DNA of 64,000 bases from Callorhinus ursinus (GCF_003265705.1 NW_020312817.1:49295172-49359171), one strand, 5' to 3'. Positions 42,837-53,342 are shown, counted from the stretch's first letter. Notes: generated by a model from the sequence alone, not told the origin. Program-made: numbers and translations.

Positions 42837-44310
42837 TAGCATTAGATCTAGTGATCCCCTAGTTGCCAAAGCAATTCAGTCCTCTTCTTCTGTGACTTTC
42901 CACAGTACTTGATGCTGCTGACCATTTATCTGCCTTGAAAAGTCCCTGCATTGGCTTTTGTGATGTCCTCTCAGTCTCCCTCCTCACTGACCAGTCCCTC
43001 TTTTGCCCTCTGTGACTTGTCTTTCTCCGGTTCCTCCCCAGGTTTCTGTCTAGGCCCCTCCCTTGGCTCTCTCTCTCCTCTTTCTTCTCTCTGCCTGGGT
43101 GGGCTTTCTCTCTCCTGGCTTCACTGTGAAGGATCCCCAAATCTATACCCTCAGCCCTAACCTCATTCCAGTGTTCCAGACCAGCATCTCCCCCCGTCCG
43201 TTACACGTGACCACCAAAATATAGCCCACTGTACTTCTGCCAACACTACTGTCCAAGCAAAGGGAGCCATGTTGAACCAGCTCTGCCTGCCTCCTAGCAC
43301 CTGCCCATGTTGCCGCCACTTCCTCGGGGCTCAGCTTGATGCCTTGGAGTCACTGTCCACTCCTTCCTTTGCCCTCGACTTCACCAAGTCACCAAGCCCT
43401 ACAGAATCGACTTCTAAAATGTCTCCACAACAACAAATGTCCCATTCTCACTGCTCCACTCAGAGTTTGAGTTTTTATCCTCTGCTTGCTTTCACCCCTT
43501 CCTTGGTCTTTCCTTCTCTGTTTCTGTTCCCTCCAATCCATCTTACCTCCAACCCCCTACTAATCTTCCTAAAGGCTGACTTTCACTGGGTGGCTTATCT
43601 GTTCAATGATCATCAGCAGCCCTCCATTACTTACCAAACTGAGTTCTAACATTCAAGGCACAATTTAAAATCATCTGCCAAACAACCCTCTCAATCTTGT
43701 TTCTCACTTCCTTCCACACATATCAGGTGGACTAGCATGACTTCAGAGTCAGATCCCAACCTAGTAGTGCTAAGGCCTCGGGTAAATTACCTGAGCTTCT
43801 GTTTCCCCATCCATAAAATGGGAGTATCAGCAGTACATATCTCATGTGTTATTGGGAGGATGGGATGAGAAAAAGTACATAAAGCATAATACCATGCATA
43901 CAGTAGACTCTTAATAGATGTCAGATATTGTTACTGATATCAAACTGAGTTGCTTGGTTTCCCAAGTTTTAGTACTTATTTCCCATCCCCGTACTTCTGC
44001 TTATACCATTTCCTATGCCTGCATCTTCACCTTCTGAAATCTTCCCTATACCCAAAGGCCCTGCTCAGATGCTATTTCTCTGAAGTTTCCTCGACCACCA
44101 GCCACACAAGCTCTCTTGTTGCCCCTCTGAACTTTAGGGCTCTTTGCTTCCAACACTCTGAGGCATTTACACTGCCTTCTGGTGAGCTGTGTGAATGTAT
44201 TACCTCCCTACAAATTAGAGTGGGACTTTGTCTTCCTCATATTTAATATCCTCAACACAGCCCAGCACAGCGTCTTAGCACAGAGCTGAAACTCAGGAAA
44301 CATTCATCAA
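42837..44310 (+). repeat. L2 LINE relic, reverse-transcriptase to 3' end, split by a MIR
   Basis: Ordered L2 pieces: 'gatcccctagttgccaaagc', 'cagtacttgatgctgctgaccatttatc', 'ccaaatctataccctcagcc', 'accaagtcaccaagccctacagaatcgac', 'gcagccctccattactta', then, after the MIR at 43728, 'ctgctcagatgctatttctctg' and 'ctcaacacagcccagcacagcg'. All frames are broken. It is one element with the 39,950-41,029 part. Confidence 0.7.
43728..43940 (+). repeat. MIR SINE inside the L2 relic
   Basis: 'cttcagagtcagatcccaacctag', 'cgggtaaattacctgagcttctgtttccccatccataaaatggg', 'aaagcataataccatgcatacagtagactcttaatag': MIR forward. It splits the L2, so it is younger than that copy. Confidence 0.85.
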
Positions 44311-44369
44311 ACGATGAAGTGGAAGAACTTTCCTGTTCCTCAACAATGAACTTTCATCTTGATACCTTT

Positions 44370-44530
44370 CTATTAAACAAATATTTATTAAGCATCCTAT
44401 TAATCTTATTAATACACCTTATTAAACCTAGGATTAATGAATATGGTCCTTGCCCTCTTGATACGCACAGCCTAGTTCAGAAGATTATACTTTCAGAAAG
44501 AAAACTGAGAACAAGTCAGGGCAATATTTA
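44370..44530 (-). repeat. L2 LINE 3'-end relic
   Basis: 'aaacaaatatttattaagcatcc...gtccttgccctcttgatacgcacagcctagttc' is the reverse of the L2 3' end. It sits tail to tail with the forward L2 that ends at about 44310. Confidence 0.7.
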
Positions 44531-45480
44531 ACAATGTATTTAATCAACTATAATCAAATTTCATAATGTATAACCTAGACAGTTTCCTGGGTGGTCAAGC
44601 TTGAGTGGAGTCTGGAGAATTTAGGTGAGGAGGGGAGAGGAACAGGCAGAAATCTTCACTGGAAGGTTGAGCTCACTGAAAGGCAGGCGAATTTAGGTAG
44701 GGAAAGTAGAGGGAGGGGTAATTTTACAGGAGAATAATTATACCCGCTGTCATTGGGGGGGGCACCGATAAACTAATAGGAGTGTGCCACCTACTAAGTT
44801 AATGATTCTTTGTGCTAGAGTACCAGGAGATAACAATGGATGTCAGCTACTATGGTCACATGTAGTAATTATCATAATTACAAACACCAGGGATTAACAC
44901 TTACCTGTTAGAAGTCCATGGGAGGAATGGGTATCTTCCAAACCTGTAGCTGAATAAAAGCAATTGCAATTCCTAGAGAATCAGCTTTGATTAAAGAAGT
45001 TCCTGAGTTTTATGCTTTTTCTATCTTGAGGTTCTAAATTGCTGTTCAGATGAATAAGATCACATCTCCATGCTTCACCCAAGAGGAGGAGGTTTGCCAA
45101 AAAGTCAGACTTCCCTTTCAGCCACATATGTTTGGCCTTGGGTAAGTTATGAGATGTAATTTAAGGAATTGGAGAAAGAACCTACTGCCCCCAAAGACCT
45201 CCCCCAACAGCCTGTCCACATACCAGAAAGGACACCATGATTTGTGACATAGTTGTATCCAGCTCTCTCCTTACAAATATAAGTACTCCTGTGGAAGGCC
45301 ACAGTCAGTCGCTAATCCTTTGGTTTGCCTGTGATGAGTATTTATTTGAGGGGAGGAGAAAAGGTATAGAAAGAGATGGTGAACAGGTCCTTGCACAGCG
45401 AAAGTGGGACAAAATCACCACCACCCTGTCTGGTCTAAAGGGAAAAGTCTCCTGTCCCCAGGCTCCAGCAGAGCCAGGAG
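44531..45480. other. Unassigned non-coding stretch
   Basis: No gene or firm repeat seen. Lies just before the CpG-richer patch. Confidence 0.5.
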
Positions 45481-45840
45481 CAATTCCTCTGCTCTGGCCG
45501 GGGCCTGCACAAATCGGGAAGCTAGCCGGGTGGAGCCCACAGCAGCCCACCCCTCGGACATGCGCAGTCCCCTGGAGGGACAGCACGTGGGAGGGCCGCT
45601 GACCAGGCGCGGATCCTCTGTGGCAGTGGATGCAGTGATATAAGGTCTTGTAAAGGGCAAAGGACCAACCCAGTGTTGCAGTATGGCCGCCAACGGATTG
45701 ACAACCTCGCGGGATATTGCTCGGGCCCCTGCCCCACTGGACCTCGAGAAGCCTCAGGCGCAGCGGGTCAGAGGGTGCTGCACCTGCCCTCCCGCCTGCC
45801 CTGCACAGCAGCTCTCCGAGGCCTGAGCATGGGGAGTTTC
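45481..45840. promoter_or_regulatory. CpG-enriched promoter-like patch (weak)
   Basis: By hand count, 19 CpG steps in 360 bases with about 60% GC. That is far denser than the rest of the window but just below usual CpG-island criteria. It holds 'catgcgcag' (45559-45567, NRF-1-like), an E-box cacgtg (45584-45589) and 'gatataa' (45637-45643). A CRE-like tgacgtg follows at 45873-45879. No SINE interrupts it. No recognised exon follows on either strand, so a promoter of a non-coding RNA, an enhancer, or a chance GC patch all remain open. Confidence 0.35.
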
Positions 45841-46227
45841 AAGTTCATCTAGACTGCAGGGGTTGAAATGAATGACGTGTTTTATCCAAAGTCGGAGTTC
45901 ATGGGATCTTGTTTCTGTACCTAAGCCCATTTTCTTCTGTCTCTAAATTACTCTCTCTCGGACTCGCAGCGATGGCACTCGTGCTGCCACCTGCAGGTGA
46001 AAGGGGAAATTGAGCGAACTGTAATTGGGTGGCCGGAGCCTGAAGGAGTCCAGGACAGAGCAGAGATTTGATCCAGCCTCCACACATCCTCCGGAGTTTT
46101 CCCTTTGGTTTGTTTTTTCCATTTTGCAGATTTGGGAGGGGACTGATGATACATATTTACACAAAGGTAATTCAGTGTAGATGTTCATTCACAACCAAAG
46201 CATGTACTGGAGCCACATGGGTCATCG
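45841..46227. other. Unassigned stretch next to the CpG patch
   Basis: No gene or repeat recognised. Moderately GC-rich with scattered CpG. Confidence 0.5.
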
Positions 46228-46250
46228 CCCCCCTCCCCCGCCCCGCCCCG
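46228..46250 (-). promoter_or_regulatory. Strong G-quadruplex sequence with GC boxes
   Basis: C-runs of 6, 5, 4 and 4 separated by single bases on the + strand, so the minus strand has four G-runs with one-base loops, a very stable quadruplex pattern. The CCCCGCCCC units are also Sp1/KLF-type GC boxes. It lies about 400 bp from the CpG-enriched patch. Confidence 0.7.
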
Positions 46251-46479
46251 CAACATCACTGTGATTTCCATCACAGCTGGTTCCACTCTGCCTCTATTGC
46301 TCAGAGTGACCCCTGTGACATCTCCAGGGGTCATCGTCTGGGTCACTCACAGCCCAGTGGGTTACCCCATCGCCCTATACTCTGCACCATAGCGACTCTT
46401 CCTTCTAGCATCCCAATACCATGATTTTTGAAAGTGATTGATTATGTAAATAATAATTTTAGAACAATTCTATTAGAGT

Positions 46480-46690
46480 GATGGCTAGGATTACAGCCCC
46501 TGAGGTCAGGCTGCCTGGGTTTGAATCCTTACTCCAACTTTTTTTAACTTTGTGACCTTGAGAAAGTCATTATTCTCTCAATGCCTTAGCTTCCTTACCT
46601 GCTCAGTAGAAATGATAACACAGCCCTCATAGGATTGCTGTGCGTTTTAAAGGAGATCACGCACGTGAGCACCCCACAGTATAGTACGCT
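46480..46690 (+). repeat. MIR SINE, well preserved
   Basis: 'cctgaggtcaggctgcctgggtttgaatccttactccaac', 'tgtgaccttgagaaagtcatta', 'ttaaaggagatcacgcacgtgagcacc' is MIR forward. Confidence 0.88.
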
Positions 46691-46704
46691 GAGAAAGAGG
46701 ACCC

Positions 46705-46900
46705 AGGGGTGTGTTCAGGTTTTGCCACTTGCCAGTTCAGGGGGTACGGGATGAGTTACTTCACTTCTCTGTACCTTGGGTTTCTCATCCATGAAATGAT
46801 AGTTAAGAGGATCTATTGCACTGTTTATTTATGAGAATTAAATGAAATATGTGTACTGCACTTAGACACAGTAAGTACTCAAATGTTAGTTTTTTACACT
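46705..46900 (+). repeat. MIR SINE
   Basis: A second forward MIR directly behind the first: 'caggttttgccacttgccag', 'gatgagttacttcacttctctgtaccttgggtttctcatccatgaaatg', 'cttagacacagtaagtactcaaatg'. Confidence 0.82.
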
Positions 46901-47009
46901 GGAACTAGTTTTTGTTATTTTCAGCGTTCTGTTGTCTGGAAAATTCTGGTTCTTAGATTCACAGATAAACAATGCCATCTGTTTGTTCATCATTTTGCAG
47001 TTGTCTTGA

Positions 47010-47195
47010 GTACAAGCGTATGTAATCATTCCATCACCCTGGGAGTTAGATGTCCTCATCCCATTTTGCAGATGAAGAAACTAAGGTTCAGAGTAGTTTA
47101 TGTATGCCCGATGTCATACAGCACATGGAACCAGGATATACCCAGCTTTCCTCTCCCCAAGACCAGGGTTCTTTTTACTGTATCACCGGTGCCTC
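47010..47195 (-). repeat. MIR SINE
   Basis: 'catcaccctgggagttagatgtcctcatcccattttgcagatgaagaaactaaggttcagag', then 'cagcacatggaaccaggatatacccag': MIR in reverse. The 136-codon frame at 46883-47293 runs through it and is not a gene. Confidence 0.82.
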
Positions 47196-47600
47196 TACAA
47201 TTCGAGTACACATGGGATGAGTACACATTTTACAACTCTTTGCCAGATACCTATGCTGTGCATGAAATTTTTCAAGTTATAGCAACTTCCTAAAACCAGG
47301 CCTCAAATTTGAGGGAAACTAAAAGAAATACATTTAAAGCCTTTTCTTGGTAATGAACCTTTTCTCCGTGACTGATTAGTGTACTGGTCTGTTACGTGTT
47401 GCTTTGGGAAGGGAGGGTCAAGGGGGCAGCAGCTTGGGCCACTGGGGGAGCATCATCTTCACCGCAATGTGTTAAGCCCTCCCCCTTTTGAACTCCTCCT
47501 GGGCAGTCATGAAATTACTTATTACCTCCTCTTTCTTCCCGGACAGACTGTGAGCTCTGTGAAGTTTAAGATGGTGCTAATCTGTCAGTTCTCTATCTGT
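47196..47600. other. Unassigned short stretch
   Basis: 47,530-47,600 'cggacagactgtgagctctgtgaagtttaag' hints at an L2 3' end, not firm. Otherwise nothing recognised. Confidence 0.4.
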
Positions 47601-47616
47601 AGAAAAGAAATGCAGA

Positions 47617-47816
47617 GGGTGCCTGGGTGGCTCAGTCGTTGAGCGTCTGCCTTCAGCTCAGGTCATGATCCCGGGGTCCTGGGATGGAGCCCCACATCAG
47701 GCTCCCTGCTCCGTGGGAGGCCTGCTTCTCCCTCTCCCACTCCCCCTGCTTGTGTTCCCTCTCTTGCTGTGTCTCTCTCTGTCAAATAAATAAATAAATA
47801 ATCTTAAAAAAAGAAA
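47617..47816 (+). repeat. SINEC, near consensus
   Basis: Forward copy with 'cttgtgttccctctcttgctgtgtctctctctgtcaaataaataaataaataatctt'. Perfect 16-bp target duplication agaaaagaaatgcaga at 47601-47616 and 47817-47832. Confidence 0.97.
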
Positions 47817-47994
47817 AGAAAAGAAATGCAGAGAAGAAACACTTTTTACTGAAAGGAGTCAGGAAATGATGACATCTCTTTAGATACTTGATAACAGACT
47901 CATCCCAATCTACAGAGAAAGAGATCAGGGATAGGTTTGATCATTTTGGGCCAGACATCTCTGATGATCTTCCTCTCCTGACTAGTAGCAATAA

Positions 47995-48215
47995 CAACAT
48001 CAACAATAACTAATATTTATCAAATGACAACCATGAGCAGACCTTACGCATGTGAGTTCATTCAAGTAACCCCGTGTGCTAGGTACTCTCGTTATCCTCA
48101 TTTTACCGATGAAGAAGCAGGCTGAAAGAGAGCTTGGGCTTCCCAGTGTAATACAACTAGTAAGCAAAGTAGCAGAACTGGGACTTGAACCCAGGTCTGT
48201 CGAACACTGAGAAGG
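47995..48215 (-). repeat. MIR SINE, well preserved
   Basis: 'aacatcaacaataactaatatttatcaaatgac', 'tcattttaccgatgaagaagcaggctgaaagag', 'aagtagcagaactgggacttgaacccaggtctg' is MIR in reverse over most of its length. Confidence 0.88.
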
Positions 48216-49185
48216 CTCTAACGTCTGCCCAGCCTGCCTCCCAGGACCGGCAGGGCAGCTACTGCGGGCCTTGCTCAGAAAGATGCCTGATGGGAGCGAT
48301 GGATGGGGTAAGCATGTGCATGCTTTCTATCCTAACCACCTTGATTCCTTCTCTTTGATTTATTTTCCACCTCAAGCAGCGGGACTTTATGTCAGAGTCA
48401 TCTTCTTTGGCTCCTTCCCCGCCTGTGCCTGGTATCCCTGGCCCTGACTCAGGCCCAGAGTGCTCTCTCCCCTAATTCCTGGCACCAGGGCAAGGGGGAA
48501 TATCGAGTGTCAGAGATCAGCAAAGCCCTCCATGTGACAGACGGGCGCTTGCCTTCCCAGCTCCGCACCCATGCCTCCGACAAGTGGTTTCAATGTCGGT
48601 CAGCCAGGCCGAGACCTCGTCTCTCCCTCCACAAGTCCCAGGTGCCCAGTTCACGAGGAGCAGCTGCTCCTTGCATGCTCCTGGCCCCAAATGCCAAACA
48701 TTTCCACTCAGTTCATGCAGTCCCGAAGCCTCCCCGTTCTCTTCCCTTGTCCCTGTTTGTCCTGACCCATCAAGCCTTTCAGGACTGCATCATTTTATGA
48801 CTGATGGCACAGCCAATTTGTTTCTGGATTCAGATTTCCAAATACTAAACACTCCAGCAATTTCAGCAATAACTGTACAGACGATCCCAGACCATTCATG
48901 GCTTTTGTTCCCAAGATTTTTTTTTTTTTAAGTTTCAAAGGTGGTATAGAATTCCAAACTCATTTCCTGTCATGTCTGGTTCTAAATAATCAGTAGGTAC
49001 TGTGGCGGACCCTAGAAACCACCCATCACACACGGACCATTTATAGTGCGAGACCAAGTACCTCCATGCCAACGAGACCCTTGAGGAAAGGCAACTACAA
49101 TTAGAGAAGGAGGGGGAGGAGGTGGAGATTCAGGAAAGAGGTTCTGAGTGACCTCCGAGGTCACTGAACAAGAGCCTCTCATCTC
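48216..49185. other. Unassigned non-coding stretch
   Basis: No gene recognised. Three overlapping forward frames around 48,500-48,930 in different phases argue against coding. A 13-T run lies near 48,918-48,930. Confidence 0.5.
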
Positions 49186-49275
49186 CCAGCTGCAGAGGAA
49201 GCACCGAGGGAGTTTGTTAAAATGCAGATTCCGGGTGCCGATTCCTCGGGTCTGAAGTGGAGCCCAGAACTTTCG
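49186..49275. mobile_element. MER5-type hAT DNA transposon relic
   Basis: 'gcagaggaagcaccgagggagtttgttaaaatgcagattccgggtgccgattcc' keeps the MER5A middle. Truncated. Confidence 0.6.
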
Positions 49276-49749
49276 AGGCCCGCAGAATCTCTTCCAGTGC
49301 AGGAGGACTCAGAAGAAAGCACTTGAGGGAACACCTCGGAGGGGGAGGCGGAGCCCACCAGGGAGGAGCGAGCGCAAGGTTGAGAGAGAAGAGGGTTTCC
49401 TGAGGCAGTGCTCAGAAGGGAGGACAAATGGGAAGGAGGGGAGGGATGGAATGTGCTGCAGATGAGAAAGAGGTTCGGAGACCCCCGGGGTCCCACATCC
49501 TGGAGGGACCTAAAAGTTAGGCTCTTCATGCAACTCATAAATCTCACATTTCCAGAGACCAGTCAGGCAACGTCTCTTAAACGTGAACAGTATGGGAAAC
49601 GCAAAAGCGGTTCGTCCCCCTTTTAATTCTTCTTCTTAGAGTTATTTTTATTCTCTTAACCCAAAATCTATCTCCCTTTATTTTTCTCTCTTATCCCCAC
49701 AGAATAAGAAAGCTTAGAAAACTAATTAATGTATGACTGACTTATATCC
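49276..49749. other. Unassigned GC-rich stretch
   Basis: Purine-rich with 'gagggggaggcggagcc' and 'aggagcgagcgc'. A few CpG but no clear promoter. No gene recognised. Confidence 0.45.
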
Positions 49750-49850
49750 CTTAATCTTCCTAGAGTTTTTTTTTAAACTTTATTTTCCAATTCCGAATCC
49801 AATCCAGGATCATGAATTGCATTTATTTTTCAGGCATATTTTTAAATATA
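49750..49850 (-). repeat. L1M LINE 3'-region fragment, antisense
   Basis: 'aaactttattttccaattccgaatccaatccaggatcatgaattgcatttattt' is a shifted scrap of the L1 3' region also seen at 35320. Confidence 0.5.
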
Positions 49851-50699
49851 ACCCCAGTGAATCCCTGGTTGGTCAAATGCCAGAGGAGAGAAAGAGGGAG
49901 ATGCCAGGCTTGCCCTGTTAGGCCTGGCCTGGGACTCTGCCCCCACCGTCCAGCCCCATCCCCAGGTTTTTCCCCAGCCTCTCCCTCTGCCCTCTGCTTC
50001 TCTCCTTTTCTTCCCCTCTGAGGCTTCCAGTGTCCTGGAGGCCTCCAGGTGGCAGAGAAGATGGAGTGGCACACCAGGGACCCTGCCTGGGCCCTGCCTC
50101 TGGGAGCCTCTCCCTGGTCCCACAAACAGGGTGCCCTCCTCACATGGCTCTTCGATGAGCGTGAAGCAGAAACACTCAGCAGTGCTCAATGGGGCACAAA
50201 GACTTATCAAAAAGAAATGAGGAGATTTCAAACAAATAGACAAACCCAGGAGTAAAAATCAATGGGACAAAAGCTGTCCTGCCAGAAAATAAATGAGGTA
50301 CAAAGGGATCAACCAGGAAACATCAGTCAGCAACCTGCATCCAGACAACCCTAGTCCAGTACTGCTGGTGGCAGGAGCCTCTCCACGGGGACGCCAGGAC
50401 TCCTCCTCTGTGCCCACCTGCCCCTCCTTGCCATTGCACCACGTGCTTTCGCCTTCTGGAAGCCCAAGACCCATTTGCTGATTCCTGAAATCTGACCCCG
50501 AGTCCATGTCAGATTTCGCTCCCCGGCTGCAGTGGCCAGAGGCCACATCTCTGTGTCTCCACGGCCCCTCTGTCGTGCAGTTCCGATGCCACTAGTCGGG
50601 GACTGCCTGGGCCAGGAGTCTTTGGGTATGTGGGTGCTAAGTTCCTCCCAGACTGCAAGCTCCTGTGCTGTCATGGAGAAACTTTAAATCTATTTGAAT
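49851..50699. other. Unassigned GC-rich stretch
   Basis: No exon or repeat recognised. Minus-strand frames of 95-133 codons overlap one another in different phases and are glycine/arginine-rich from base composition. Confidence 0.5.
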
Positions 50700-50940
50700 A
50701 ATGGTAAATGCTTTGGAGTCACACCTGGTTTGAAATCCCAATGGATGTATGACCTTGAGCCCATTTCTAATCTTCTGTGAGTCTCAGTGCCCTTATCTGC
50801 AAACTGGGACCATTCACCATAATATCTCATGCAATTATGGTGAAAGTTAAGTGAATTAAGTTATGCAAAGACCTCAATCCAGTGTCTGGCACATTAGAAA
50901 CTTTCAACAAATGTTTGTTCTCTTCCCCTTATTCATTTTT
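50700..50940 (+). repeat. MIR SINE, well preserved
   Basis: 'atgctttggagtcacacctggtttgaaatccc', 'gtatgaccttgagcccatttctaatcttctgtgagtctcagtgcccttatctgc', 'cagtgtctggcacattagaaactttcaacaaatg': MIR forward. Confidence 0.88.
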
Positions 50941-50994
50941 GAATCCCCAAAGCCTAAAATATGTTGCTGGCAATTTTATGCAAATTATAATGGC

Positions 50995-51180
50995 TTATAA
51001 TTACATGACTAATTCACAGTCATCATAGGACAATCAGAAAATATGGAGAAGTAAAAAGAAGATAGAATATCTTATGTAAATTTCAAATCCAAAGATACTA
51101 GTGTATAAATTGATATACATCTTTCAACGCTTTAAAAATACATAAATATTCATTATAACACACCGTGCACAGTGCTTTAA
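50995..51180 (-). repeat. Probable L1M LINE fragment, antisense
   Basis: 'atagaatatcttatgtaaatttcaaatccaaagatac...attgatatacatctttcaacgctttaaaaatacata' resembles old L1 3' UTR sequence. Weak. Confidence 0.4.
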
Positions 51181-51520
51181 TTTTTAAAAGATTTTATTTA
51201 TTTATTTCGAGAGAGAGTCCATGCGTGCATGCAAGGTGGGGGGGAGCAGAGGGGAAGGGAGAGGGAGGGGTCATTCTTATAACTTTCATCGTCTACACAA
51301 CAATGATAATTATTTAGCTGCCAGTAAAGATAATTTTTTGACTCATTATTTCATTTTAAAATGACTAATAACTTTTTTATAAAGGGGGACCATTTAGGAA
51401 AGAATCTCATGCAGACTCTGCGCTGAGCGTGGAGCCGGACTTAGGGCTCCATCTCCCAACCCTGAGGTCATGACACAAACCCAAACCAAGAGCCAGACGC
51501 TCAAATGACCAAGCCACCCA
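51181..51520 (-). repeat. Old SINEC split by about 131 bp of foreign sequence
   Basis: The tail and purine block (51181-51270) and the rest of the body and head (51402-51520: 'aatctcatgcagactctgcgctgagcgtggagccggac...agccaccca') are one minus-strand SINE. Between them 51271-51401 is AT-rich and unlike any SINE part. The head end is decayed and no target duplication is clear. Confidence 0.85.
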
Positions 51521-51539
51521 GTACGACAAACATCTTTCA

Positions 51540-52150
51540 CTGTCCATAAAGAGATTTACATAACATTAGCATAATGGTTACAGAGTGATCTCCTAGAGGG
51601 ATATGTCTCCACTTACTCAGCCAATCCCCTACTCTTGAGCATGTAGGTCATTTGCAATTTTTTCACTGATCCTAAGCAATTGCTGTGATGAACAAGTTGT
51701 AAATCTTCACTGTCACTCTTAATTAAATTCCTATGAGTAGAATTGCTAAATTGAAGAGTATGTGAAAATGTTAGGGTATGAACACTTTTTTTTTCTTATT
51801 TTTTTTAAAGATTTTATTTATTTATTTGAGAGAGAGAGAATGAGAGAAAGCGAGCACGAGAGGGAAGAGGGTCAGAGGGAGAAGCAGACTCCCTGCTGAG
51901 CAGGGAGCCCGATGTGGGACTTGATCGAGGGACTGCAGGATCATGACCTGAGCCGAAGGCAGTCACTTAACCAACTGAGCCACCCAGGCGCCCCAGGGTA
52001 TGAACACTTTTGATACACATTGTTGAACTGCTCTCCACAAAGATTATATAAATTTATGTTCCTCATCTACTCAAGGTATATAGTCATTCTTTTCTTGTTT
52101 TTGCCATGGAGAAAATGGTATCAATTGTTATTTTAATTTCCTCTGCAAAA
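51540..52150 (-). repeat. L1M LINE 3' region, antisense, split by a SINE
   Basis: 'gagcatgtaggtcatttgcaattttttcactgatcc', 'cctatgagtagaattgctaaattgaagagtatgtg' and, after the SINE, 'cattgttgaactgctctccacaaagattatataaatttatg' are ordered pieces of antisense L1M. Confidence 0.8.
51790..51994 (-). repeat. SINEC
   Basis: Minus-strand copy of the 6685 variant ('cgagcacgagagggaagagggtcag'). Perfect 17-bp target duplication agggtatgaacactttt at 51773-51789 and 51995-52011. Inserted in L1M. Confidence 0.97.
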
Positions 52151-52225
52151 ATACCAATTGTGTTTTGTAACTGTTGAACTGAATGAATGCACTTCTTTCA
52201 TCCTGACCCTCAAATCACATCCATG

Positions 52226-52427
52226 GGAGCGCCTGGATGGCTCAGTCAGTTAAGTCTGCCTTTGGCTCAGGTCATGATCCCAGGGTCCTGGGATCAAATC
52301 CCACATCGGGCTCCCTGATCAGTGGAGAACCTGCTTCTCCCTCTTCCTCTACTCATCCCCCTGCTTGTACACTCATTCTCTCTCTCTGTGAAATAAATAA
52401 ATAATCTTAAAAAAAATGCAATAAAAA
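52226..52427 (+). repeat. SINEC
   Basis: Forward copy from 'ggagcgcctggatggctcag'. Perfect 14-bp target duplication aaatcacatccatg at 52212-52225 and 52428-52441. It faces the minus-strand copy at 51790 across about 230 bp. Confidence 0.96.
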
Positions 52428-52441
52428 AAATCACATCCATG

Positions 52442-52892
52442 TACACATTTGCAAACATTGCTCATCTAGAATGAGTGGCTCCAAAGAGAAAATGATCATA
52501 ATTTGGATGAAGTTCTTTGAAGGACAAAGAGGGTAGGGAACAAGGACATCTGCAATGTTACGAGGAACTGAAGAGGAGCAGGGTGAAACAGATAGAGACG
52601 GCTGTGGAGAGGCCAAGACACCGCCTCTGGCCACCGTAATCAGGGAGCAAGACCTCCATGTTGGATTTCAAGGAAGACAGGAATGAAGCTCAGGATTGTG
52701 GGGCTGGGTTTGGAGAAAGAGAGAGGATGGGAAGAGACAAACCCAGGGACCATTCTGGAGGCAATCAAGGCCTGCAAATTGGGAGCATTGTTGGAGATGT
52801 CTGGTTACATTTCAAGGCAGGACAGTTTTTACTCTTCTGTCAGCTTGTTGTACATTTGTCCCTTAATCATTCTTCCTCATTCCCAGTTGGCT
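52442..52892. other. Unassigned non-coding stretch
   Basis: No gene or firm repeat recognised. Confidence 0.5.
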
Positions 52893-53120
52893 AAATACTA
52901 GTAATAACTAACACTTTTTAAGTACTTTCCACATGCCAGGTGCTGTGCTCTATTAGCATTTTCTCATTTGAGCCCTATAATGACCTTATGAAGTTTGCAC
53001 TATCATTATACCCATTTTTCAGATGAGGACACAGGCTCAGAGAGATGTAGTGACTTGTTCAAGGCCACAGAGCTAGTAATGGAGGGAGCCAGGAAGAGAA
53101 CCCAAGCCCATGTTTCTTCA
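52893..53120 (-). repeat. MIR SINE, well preserved
   Basis: 'actagtaataactaacactttttaagtactttccacatgccaggtgctgtgc', 'atttttcagatgaggacacaggctcagagagatg', 'caaggccacagagctagtaatgg': MIR in reverse. Confidence 0.88.
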
Positions 53121-53167
53121 AAGCCTAAGTTTGTGGTTTTTGTTTGTTTGTTTGTTTGTTTGTTTTT

Positions 53168-53342
53168 AAAGATATTTTTATTTGAGAGAGAGAGAACACA
53201 AACAGAGGGAGCGGCAAAGGGAGAGGGAAAAGCAGGCTCCCCGCCAAGCAGGGATCCTGACACAGGGCTCCATCCCAGGACCCTGGGATCATGACCTGAG
53301 CTGAAGGCAGACACTTAACTGACTGAGCCACCCGGGCGCTCC
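53168..53342 (-). repeat. SINEC beside a (GTTT)n run
   Basis: Minus-strand copy ending 'gagccacccgggcgctcc'. Its T-rich tail merges with a (TTTG)n run at about 53139-53167, as in the copy at 8819. No clear target duplication. Confidence 0.92.

Noticed and set aside
49200..49400. Local CpG cluster as a second CpG island.
   Set aside because: Partly a MER5-type transposon relic, with only a few CpG and no accompanying motifs.
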